DNA from: an uncultured Clostridia bacterium
GTDB lineage: Bacteria > Bacillota > Clostridia > Christensenellales > DTU072
Reading direction: 5' to 3'
DNA length: 8,310 bases
Assembly: GCA_944350065.1 (NCBI GenBank)
Contig: CALVOD010000054.1
Location: 1 to 8,310 of the forward strand
Under the pieces are notes generated by a model. It was not told where the DNA came from. It saw only the letters and a program-made list of their open reading frames with translations, and did no database searches. The translations under genes were made by a program, and so were the position numbers. This document shows, one piece after another, positions 1-5,485 of the stretch (position 1 is its first letter; each line of letters starts with the position of its first letter).

Positions 1-74
1 TGGAGTATGGTGCAATGGTAGCACAAGGGACTCTGACCCCCTTGATGTAAGTTCGATTCTTACTACTCCTGCCA
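1..74 (+). tRNA. tRNA-Gln, anticodon CUG, CCA encoded
   Basis: The stretch folds as a cloverleaf: acceptor arm 1-7/64-70, D stem GTGC/GCAC (10-13/21-24), anticodon stem 26-30/38-42 with loop CTCTGAC (31-37), a 4-base variable region, T stem GTAAG/CTTAC (47-51/59-63) with TTCGATT loop, discriminator G71 and encoded CCA 72-74. Anticodon CTG (33-35), U at the first acceptor position and discriminator G all fit glutamine. Two pairs are broken: T1 faces T70 (standard pair 1:72) and A30 faces C38 (standard 31:39). The gene begins at the very edge of the window, so its promoter and any upstream tRNAs are not visible. It is followed three bases later by a terminator, so it is a single or last-in-operon tRNA gene. 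Confidence 0.9.
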
Positions 75-76
75 AT

Positions 77-105
77 AAAAGCCGTCCGGAAAGGGACGGC
101 TTTTT
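77..105 (+). terminator. Intrinsic terminator of the tRNA-Gln transcript
   Basis: A 7-bp GC-rich stem, GCCGTCC (81-87) and GGACGGC (94-100), closes a 6-base loop. It is preceded by AAAA and followed by TTTTT, which extends the stem by A-U pairs and supplies the U-tract. It lies three bases after the tRNA CCA end, as expected for release of the tRNA precursor. Confidence 0.93.
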
Positions 106-338
106 CGTATAACGGTTTTTTGCGTGCGGCGCTTCCGCAAAGCAAGCCGCCTACGGCGCGATCGTAACGCTTTTTTCGCCGCGGCGGTGACGCTTACCGT
201 TTCGCTCGCTTCGGTAATAACGCTTTTTACGGTGCGTTTCACGACTGAAATAACCGCCGCGAATATCGCGGCGGTAGCACAGTTCAGAGATATGGCTTCG
301 ATGGGAACGGGGGCTGCAATCTACGGCAGGGCGACGCG
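106..338. other. Gene-free stretch with several short inverted repeats
   Basis: I find no supportable gene here. A 74-codon reading frame opens with GTG at 124 but has no ribosome binding site and ends inside the convergent transporter gene. Seen directly: a small hairpin TGCGG/CCGCA (about 125-139), a perfect palindrome CGCCGCGGCG (177-186), a 9-bp hairpin at 253-275 (listed separately), and three similar T-rich strings of the form TAACGsTTTTT near 110, 165 and 216. The last could be remnants of a degraded repeat or simply low-complexity drift. No function is assigned. Confidence 0.5.
247..275 (-). terminator. Candidate terminator of the leftward AEC operon
   Basis: ACCGCCGCG (253-261) and CGCGGCGGT (267-275) form a perfect 9-bp, very GC-rich stem with a 5-base AATAT loop. 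Read on the minus strand it lies about 60 bases beyond the transporter stop codon and is followed by TATTTC, a short and imperfect U-tract. It is the best visible end signal for the leftward operon, but the weak tail makes it only a candidate. It could instead act as an mRNA 3' stabilising hairpin. Confidence 0.5.
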
Positions 339-1349
339 TCAGGCGTAAATACCCGGGCACTGCGTAAGAATAAGCAGTATCACCGGTATCGTTATGCAGG
401 ACAGCACCGTGGAAATCATGACTTCCTTAGCCGCCAGCGTGGAGTCGCGGTTCAGAATGGTGGCGAACATCATTATATTGTTCGCGCAGGGCATTGCGCT
501 GAGCGCGATAAGATTAAGGCTTATCGGCGTGACGTCCATAAAAGTAGACATCAGGTACACGAGCGCGAAACCGAGAAGCGGCGCCGCAACGAGCTTGACG
601 GCGACGGCTATGTAAGCGCGTTTGTCGTTGAAAAGCTCTTTCGCTTTCATTTCGGCGAGTTTAATGCCGAGAAGTGTCATCGCGAGAGGACCTACCATAT
701 CGGAAAACAGCTCGCAGATATTGGCGATTCCGCTTACCGCGTCCGCGGCGGCGCCGGTAAGGTCTGACGCTCCGAGGAAATTTATATTCAGCATAAACAG
801 CGGGAGCGCTATTATGAACGAAAGCGTCGGGGGATTGAGTATCGCGCTTTTGAGACTTATGAATCTGCGTTCGCGCGTGAGAACGAAATTGCCGAGAGTC
901 CAGGCGATAAGATTGAACGCCACAACGGAACAGGTCGCGTAAAGGATTATTATATGGTTGTCGGGATCGAGCAGCTGCAGGAAGGGGATGCACATATATC
1001 CGACGTTGCCGAAAGCGCCGCCGTACGCAATTATTCCCGCCGCGTCGCTATCCACGGAGCGGAAACGGCTCACGAGAAAATACCCGCCGAAAAGTATGGC
1101 GCTCATCGATACGCAGGTGAAAAGGAACACCGCGACGAGCCCTATAAGCACGGAGGAGTCGTAGGGGGTATTGAGGAAGGAATTGAAGGTGACGAAGGGT
1201 TGACAGACGTACAGAAGCATCACGGAGAGGAATTTGATCGCGCCTTCGGAATCTATCATTTTAAGTTTGCCGATGATGAATCCCGGTATCGCCGTGACGA
1301 GCAGAAGCGCTACCGAAATAAGGCTCGTAAGGAATAATTCGCCGCCCAT
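339..1349 (-). CDS. AEC-family (auxin efflux carrier-like) membrane transporter
   Basis: A 336-residue membrane protein, about the usual length for bacterial AEC transporters, which as a family export or import organic acids such as malate or other small anions; the substrate here cannot be read from sequence. Around ten hydrophobic segments run through it, starting at residues 6-27. Recognisable family features are the glycine-rich GAFGNVGYMCIP (111-122) and the C-terminal bundle's MVGPLAMTLLGIKLAE (218-233). AMPCANN (285-291), followed by D302 and STLAAKEV, matches the family's conserved end region. The ATG lies one base after the upstream gene's TGA, with a GGAG about 12 bases before it inside that gene, so translation is probably coupled. 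It is the second gene of the operon driven from 2101-2128. No truncation is seen. Confidence 0.9.
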   Translation of the reverse strand: MGGELFLTSLISVALLLVTAIPGFIIGKLKMIDSEGAIKFLSVMLLYVCQPFVTFNSFLNTPYDSSVLIGLVAVFLFTCVSMSAILFGGYFLVSRFRSVDSDAAGIIAYGGAFGNVGYMCIPFLQLLDPDNHIIILYATCSVVAFNLIAWTLGNFVLTRERRFISLKSAILNPPTLSFIIALPLFMLNINFLGASDLTGAAADAVSGIANICELFSDMVGPLAMTLLGIKLAEMKAKELFNDKRAYIAVAVKLVAAPLLGFALVYLMSTFMDVTPISLNLIALSAMPCANNIMMFATILNRDSTLAAKEVMISTVLSCITIPVILLILTQCPGIYA

Positions 1350-1350
1350 T

Positions 1351-2082
1351 TCAGTCGATGACTCCGTAGTTAAGTAAAATCGTTTCTATCTCTTTCAGCT
1401 CCCTCAAACCGAGCTTATAGATACCCAAAGTATTCTTCAGACCTATCCAAATCAATTTGATGAGCAGGGGATTGGCAAGCTCTAAAGCATAGAGCATACC
1501 CTTGAGCATGGTGACCGCTTCTCTGCGGTAATCGTCGGGTATATCGTTCAAAGCGATGACGTTGTCGATGAGGGCGCGCAGCCAGTAATCGGCGTCCTCT
1601 TTGGCTTTGTCGTTGATGGGAGAGGCGGAGCGCTCGTCCGCGACGGCGGCTTTGTTTTCGTCGGGGTCTTCGCCTATGAGCAGAGAGCGGAAAGCGTCTG
1701 CGTAGGGGCGCAGGACGTTTTCGCAGAAGCTCATATAAGAAGTATGCGACGCGTCGGCGGGATAGAATTTAGTCACGAAATCGACGATGGACATATTTTT
1801 GGTATCGAATTCGTTGAGAAGTCCGGTTACGAGCGCGACGACGTGGCGCTTGTTGTGCGGCAGTCTGAAACGCGTGCCGAGGTTGTCGCTTTCGACGGCG
1901 TTGCCGAGCTCACGCGCAAAATTGGAAGTGCGCGCGCATTCCGTTACCACCTGCATGAGCTCGGGCGTGGAGACTACCGTGGACAGGAATTCCGCTATGG
2001 TTCTGTCCACGATGATGAGCCGCGAATTGAAAAAGGCGTTTATACACTCGTTGAATTTGAGAAGCGCTCTCGTGTCTGACAT
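1351..2082 (-). CDS. Hypothetical helical protein, 243 aa, first gene of the AEC operon
   Basis: I do not recognise this family. The ATG is preceded by a strong GGAGG five bases upstream, and the frame has the codon use of its neighbours, so it is very probably real. The sequence predicts as almost entirely helical, with no signal peptide and no clear membrane span. Residues 1-137 form a first helical region. Residues 138-162 form a charged, flexible linker rich in D, E, K, A and S. Residues 163-243 form a second helical region with hydrophobic stretches (ALELANPLLIKLIWIGL, 199-215). Cysteines are scattered (C13, C49, C120) with no metal motif. It is separated from the transporter by a single base, so the two are almost certainly co-translated. 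A transporter partner, regulator or adaptor role is possible, but nothing in the sequence proves one. Confidence 0.8.
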   Translation of the reverse strand: MSDTRALLKFNECINAFFNSRLIIVDRTIAEFLSTVVSTPELMQVVTECARTSNFARELGNAVESDNLGTRFRLPHNKRHVVALVTGLLNEFDTKNMSIVDFVTKFYPADASHTSYMSFCENVLRPYADAFRSLLIGEDPDENKAAVADERSASPINDKAKEDADYWLRALIDNVIALNDIPDDYRREAVTMLKGMLYALELANPLLIKLIWIGLKNTLGIYKLGLRELKEIETILLNYGVID

Positions 2083-2100
2083 AATTCCTCCGGATAATTT

Positions 2101-2128
2101 ATTATATCATAACACAAATAACGGTAAA
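2101..2128 (-). promoter_or_regulatory. Leftward promoter for the hypothetical protein/AEC operon
   Basis: On the minus strand a perfect TATAAT -10 (plus-strand ATTATA, 2101-2106) lies 16 bases from TTTACC (plus-strand GGTAAA, 2123-2128), a 4/6 match to the -35 consensus. The predicted start near 2094 leaves a leader of only about 12 bases, which just contains the GGAGG site. The -35 lies within one arm of the 9-bp inverted repeat (2121-2129), so a regulator bound there would affect this promoter. Confidence 0.65.
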
Positions 2129-2132
2129 AGTC

Positions 2133-2161
2133 TTGCAAATAAAATAACATTATTGTATAAT
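2133..2161 (+). promoter_or_regulatory. Rightward sigma-A promoter of the Crp/Fnr-led operon
   Basis: TTGCAA (2133-2138; 4/6 match to TTGACA) and a perfect TATAAT (2156-2161) are separated by an optimal 17-base A/T-rich spacer. Transcription would start near 2168, giving a leader of about 70 bases before the ATG at 2239. It is the only good promoter visible ahead of the four rightward genes. Confidence 0.82.
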
Positions 2162-2166
2162 CAAAA

Positions 2167-2186
2167 TAGCTTTGTTGCCAAAGCTA
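2167..2186. promoter_or_regulatory. Perfect palindrome at the rightward start site, candidate operator
   Basis: TAGCTTTG and CAAAGCTA form 8-bp perfect arms around a 4-base TTGC centre. The palindrome begins at the predicted +1, a place where a bound dimer would block transcription. Half-sites separated by four bases resemble the spacing of FNR-type sites (TTGAT-N4-ATCAA), although the half-site sequence differs, and the first gene downstream encodes a Crp/Fnr protein. Autoregulation is therefore a fair inference. As RNA, the same sequence would make a hairpin at the mRNA 5' end. On the minus strand it reads as a GCAA-looped hairpin followed by TTTT, so it could also stop antisense transcription. 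Confidence 0.6.
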
Positions 2187-2238
2187 CAAATCATTTTACC
2201 GTGGAACATTCGGGGAGCGGTCAGACAAGGAGAAACGT

Positions 2239-2934
2239 ATGAATATCTTCAGATTACTCAAGAAAAACAAACTTTTTGCCGATTTTGACGACAACGAAAT
2301 CAACAAAATATTCGATTGCCTGCACGGGCACATCAACAAATATTCGCGCGGCAGGGTAGTCGCGGAAGCGGGAGATCCCGTCACCGAAGTAGGTATCATA
2401 CTCGAAGGCTCCGCCGTTAAATTTATCCGCAAGGCGGACGGCGAGCTCGTCAACTGCGGCGAACTCGAAGTGGGGGGTATGTTCGGCGAGGTGGAAGGCT
2501 ACGCGGGGGACAGGACTTACCGTTCGTCGGTGGTGCTCGCGGAAGATTCCACGGTGCTTTACATAAGCATTCCCACGATAGTCAAGCAGTGCTCGAAGAA
2601 CTGCCCTCACCACCAGAAATTGCTCGAAAACACGTTGAGCTGTCTTGCCGACAGAATAGACGTCATCAACAACGACGCCAAATATCTCAAGATCAAGAGC
2701 ATGCGCGGCAAAATTTCCAAACTGTTCTACGACAAATACCTCGCGCAGGGCACCAACGTCATACACCTCGGCTTCAACCGTAACGAAATGGCGGAATATC
2801 TCAACGTTTCGCGTCCTTCGATGTCACGCGAGATGATACACATGAAAGAGGACGGCATCATATCTTACCGCAAGGACGAGATAGTCATTCACGACGTGGA
2901 GAGACTTGCGGAGCTTGCAAACACCGCAAGGTAA
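2239..2934 (+). CDS. Crp/Fnr-family transcriptional regulator
   Basis: A cytoplasmic DNA-binding protein of 231 residues, the normal length for this family. The N-terminal cyclic-nucleotide-binding-like beta roll covers about residues 12-115, including GDPVTEVGIILEGSAV (45-60) and GMFGEVEGYAG (80-90). The long dimerisation helix spans roughly 125-150. The C-terminal winged helix (about 150-225) contains the helix-turn-helix FNRNEMAEYLNVSRPSMSRE (179-198), whose recognition helix SRPSMSREM is typical. The N-terminal cysteine cluster of Fe-S FNR proteins is absent. Cysteines are at 27, 73, 118, 122 and 135, and C118-x3-C122-x-HH at the roll/helix junction resembles a pattern I recall from clostridial members. 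R95-S96 sits near the place of the cAMP-contacting Arg-Ser of CRP, but the ligand is unclear. AAGGAG lies six bases before the ATG. It leads the rightward operon and is divergent from the AEC operon. Confidence 0.93.
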   Translation: MNIFRLLKKNKLFADFDDNEINKIFDCLHGHINKYSRGRVVAEAGDPVTEVGIILEGSAVKFIRKADGELVNCGELEVGGMFGEVEGYAGDRTYRSSVVLAEDSTVLYISIPTIVKQCSKNCPHHQKLLENTLSCLADRIDVINNDAKYLKIKSMRGKISKLFYDKYLAQGTNVIHLGFNRNEMAEYLNVSRPSMSREMIHMKEDGIISYRKDEIVIHDVERLAELANTAR

Positions 2935-2952
2935 ATTACTGAAGGAGCGGAT

Positions 2953-3888
2953 ATGTCCGTCGGCGAAATAATATTGACAGCGTTGGACCTTACCGTCGCA
3001 TTACTGCTTGCGGTGTGGTTTACAGGTTTGTATTTCGGAATAAAAGGGCTCGTCAAACCCGAAAAACGTACGGCAGATTACCTCGTGGAATACGAGGTCG
3101 AGGAAAAAGGGCTCGATCGCGCCGTCACCGAAATACCTTTCGAACAAATGTATCGCACGTCGCGTTTCGGATACGAACTCGCCGCGCGTTTTTATACGTC
3201 CGAAAATTCTTCCAAAACCGTGGTATGCCTTCACGGTCACAATTCCTGTTTCGCTTCGCAGCTCAAATATCTTCCGATTTTTCTTTCGCTCGGCTATAAC
3301 GTATTTATACCCGACCACAGAAGGAGCGGCTTGAGCGGCGGGGATACGGTGACTTTCGGCGCTTACGAAAAGCACGACGTGCTCGACTGGATATCGGAGC
3401 TCCGTGCGCGGCGCCCCGGGGACAGCATAGCGCTTTTCGGCGAAAGTATGGGCGCCGCGACCGCAATAATGACCGCGGCGGAAATTCCCGACGCCGTTTT
3501 TCTTATAGATTATTGCGGTTACGCCAATTTCGAAGGCTTGCTTACGCGTTATACCGATAATAAATATATCCGCAAAGCCGTTATGCCTTCCATACGTTTG
3601 GTGTGCGAACGCTGTTTCGGCTTCGACGTCAACGAATGCGACGCGCTCGAAGCGATAACGCGGGTAGGTTGCCCCATACTCATTATGCACAGCAAAGCGG
3701 ATAAAACGGTAAATTACAAAAACGCCCTTATGTTGAAGGAAGCCGCTCCGCAGGCGGAATTGCATACTTTCCCCGACAGCATACACGCGAGGAGCATTAC
3801 CAAATATCCGGACGAGTACGCCGATACGGTAAAAGAATTCGTGCGTAAAGCGGAAGCCGCTTACGCTAAGAGAGGGAATAATGACTGA
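2953..3888 (+). CDS. Membrane-anchored alpha/beta hydrolase
   Basis: A 311-residue serine hydrolase of the alpha/beta fold with one N-terminal hydrophobic helix (about residues 5-30) that probably anchors it in the membrane. Whether the catalytic domain faces in or out is not certain; positive residues after the helix (K31, K35, K38, R39) favour the cytoplasm. VVCLHGHNS (90-98) supplies the oxyanion-hole strand. GESMG (163-167) carries the nucleophile S165, D250 in HSKADKTV is the acid, and H278 in PDSIHARS the general base, so the triad is complete. The type resembles B. subtilis YqkD-like hydrolases of unknown substrate; esterase, thioesterase or amidase activity are all possible. GGAG precedes the ATG, 18 bases after the regulator's stop. 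Its last 8 bases overlap the transporter gene, implying coupled translation. Confidence 0.9.
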   Translation: MSVGEIILTALDLTVALLLAVWFTGLYFGIKGLVKPEKRTADYLVEYEVEEKGLDRAVTEIPFEQMYRTSRFGYELAARFYTSENSSKTVVCLHGHNSCFASQLKYLPIFLSLGYNVFIPDHRRSGLSGGDTVTFGAYEKHDVLDWISELRARRPGDSIALFGESMGAATAIMTAAEIPDAVFLIDYCGYANFEGLLTRYTDNKYIRKAVMPSIRLVCERCFGFDVNECDALEAITRVGCPILIMHSKADKTVNYKNALMLKEAAPQAELHTFPDSIHARSITKYPDEYADTVKEFVRKAEAAYAKRGNND

Positions 3889-5470
3889 CGACGAAAAAAT
3901 TACTCCGACAGAGGACGAAAATTCTTTAAAAGACGAAGTAAACGTCGGCGGTGAAGAAGCCTTTGCGGAGGGGGATTCTCTCACGGCGGACGGCGAAGCC
4001 GCCGCCGCGGTGCTCACTCCGGCTACGGAGCTTAAAAAAGCAAGGTCGGTAAGCATCAGCAAAAAAGCCGTTCTGATAGGCGCGGCGGTAGTGCTTGCGC
4101 TTTTCGTCACCGCATACATACTTACGTTCGTGCTCGAAAAGGGCGCCTATCAGCGCGACGCTTCGGGCGCCATAATCCCCGGTACCTATGTGGCGGATCC
4201 CACCCTCGAAGGTATTAAGTGGTGGCAGTTTTTGCTTTCGCCTCTGATGATTCTTATGCCCACGTCGGACGGGTATATGACAGTTTGGGCGATCATTATA
4301 CTTCTTTTCATAATAGGCGCCGTGTTCACCGCGCTCGACGAAACGGGTATTATGGTGTATATGGTCGAGTACCTCAATCACAAACTCGGACACCGTAAAT
4401 ATCTGTTGCTTTTCCTACTGTGCTTCGCGTTTATGTTCCTCGGCAGTACCGCGGGTATGTTCGAAGAACTCATCCCCCTCGTGCCCGTGGTGGTAATGCT
4501 CTGTTACGCGCTCGGCTGGGACGCCCTCGTGGGACTCGCCATAGCCGTGGTCGCAAGCTGTTTCGGCTTTTCGGCGGGCGTGGTCAATCCCTTCACCGTA
4601 GGCGTCGCGCAAACCCTCGGCGGACTCGAAATGTATTCCGGAATAGGTATGCGCATACTCACATTCGTGCTCGCCTATATCATATTGATGGCGTTCCTCT
4701 ACCCTTACGCGCGTAAAATAGAGCGCCACCCCGAAAAATCCGTGGTATTCGCGGAAGATTCTTTGAGGAAAAAAGAATTTGCCTTCCGTATAGACGATTT
4801 CACCGAGGATAAAGGCAAAAACAAAGCGCTCCTGTGGTTCGGCTGCTGGATGCTCGCCGTCGTTGCCCTCGCGCTTATATCCGTCGCCTGGCGCGCGCTC
4901 GCGGATTATCTAATGTATATCATCCTTGCCGTCTACGTCATCGCCGGCGTCGGCGCTTCCGTAATGTGCGGGCTCAAAGGTAAAGAACTTTTCAGACAGC
5001 TCGGTAAGGGCGCGCTCACGTTATTGCCCGCGGTAGTGCTCATCCTCATAGCCGGCGGAATCCGCTATATCGTCGAGAAAGGCGATATTATGGATACCAT
5101 TCTCTATAAATTCATTACCCTGATAGGGGATAAAGGCGGTTTCGGAACGACGATGATAATTTATTGCGTCATCTTCGTTTTCGAGATATTCATTCAATCC
5201 GGCTCCGCAAAAGCTTTCCTGTTGATGCCGATGATATTCGATATCTGCTCCCTCGTAGGGCTCGATCCGCAAATAGCGGTGCTCGCCTTCGCTTTCGCGG
5301 ACGGATTCGCGAACGTCATACTCCCCACCAACGCGGGCTTGCTGCTTATACTCGGACTCACTACCGTTGATTACGGCAAGTGGTTCCGTTGGAGTTTCAA
5401 AATTCATCTTGCGCTTTTCGCCGCCACCGTAGGCGTGCTGGCAATAGCTCAATATCTCGTATACGTTTAA
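3881..5470 (+). CDS. YfcC/DcuC-superfamily transporter (possible amino acid or organic anion carrier)
   Basis: A polytopic inner-membrane carrier of 529 residues with about 12-14 hydrophobic segments from residue 63 onward. Family signatures are the first-loop KGAYQRDASGAIIPGTY (87-103), GSTAGMFEE (188-196), NPFTVGVAQ (236-244), SGSAKAFLLMPM (440-451) and LPTNAG (481-486). Members have been annotated as C4-dicarboxylate carriers, and several are the arginine/ornithine exchangers of arginine deiminase loci. An ornithine-type aminotransferase gene follows 15 bases later, which favours an amino acid substrate, though this is inference. The start ATG overlaps the hydrolase stop and has a purine-rich AGAGAGGGA before it. 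Residues 1-60 form an unusual acidic, non-membrane tail not expected in most members; no later start with a ribosome binding site is visible. Confidence 0.88.
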   Translation: MTDDEKITPTEDENSLKDEVNVGGEEAFAEGDSLTADGEAAAAVLTPATELKKARSVSISKKAVLIGAAVVLALFVTAYILTFVLEKGAYQRDASGAIIPGTYVADPTLEGIKWWQFLLSPLMILMPTSDGYMTVWAIIILLFIIGAVFTALDETGIMVYMVEYLNHKLGHRKYLLLFLLCFAFMFLGSTAGMFEELIPLVPVVVMLCYALGWDALVGLAIAVVASCFGFSAGVVNPFTVGVAQTLGGLEMYSGIGMRILTFVLAYIILMAFLYPYARKIERHPEKSVVFAEDSLRKKEFAFRIDDFTEDKGKNKALLWFGCWMLAVVALALISVAWRALADYLMYIILAVYVIAGVGASVMCGLKGKELFRQLGKGALTLLPAVVLILIAGGIRYIVEKGDIMDTILYKFITLIGDKGGFGTTMIIYCVIFVFEIFIQSGSAKAFLLMPMIFDICSLVGLDPQIAVLAFAFADGFANVILPTNAGLLLILGLTTVDYGKWFRWSFKIHLALFAATVGVLAIAQYLVYV

Positions 5471-5485
5471 ACAAGGAGTAACCAA

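Larger units (their letters stand above)
2121..2202. repeat. Spaced 9-bp inverted repeat ACGGTAAAA / TTTTACCGT
   Basis: ACGGTAAAA at 2121-2129 is matched exactly by its reverse complement at 2194-2202, with 64 bases between. One arm overlays the leftward -35; the other sits in the leader of the rightward operon, downstream of its predicted start. The two could be a pair of sites for one regulator, bridging both promoters. A match of this length in about 150 bases would arise by chance in a few percent of cases, so this is suggestive only. Confidence 0.4.

Noticed and set aside
1..338. Possible integration site or mobile element at the tRNA
   Set aside because: No copy of the tRNA 3' end, no integrase and no direct-repeat boundary is visible in the window.
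124..348. Rightward 74-codon frame with a hydrophobic middle, resembling a small membrane protein
   Set aside because: It starts with GTG without a ribosome binding site, lies over inverted repeats in a gene-free stretch, and its end overlaps the convergent transporter gene.
954..1337. Rightward 127-codon frame rich in charged residues
   Set aside because: It lies wholly inside the clearly recognisable AEC transporter gene on the other strand, has no ribosome binding site and a low-complexity composition typical of an antisense shadow.
2083..2238. Riboswitch or attenuator in the 70-base leader of the rightward operon
   Set aside because: The leader holds one simple hairpin without a following U-tract in the sense direction, and is too short for the known riboswitch folds I can recognise.
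3001..4119. Leftward 372-codon open frame opposite the hydrolase gene
   Set aside because: It is antisense to a hydrolase with an intact catalytic triad, and its Ser/Ala-rich start and His/Arg-rich body are artefacts of the complementary strand.
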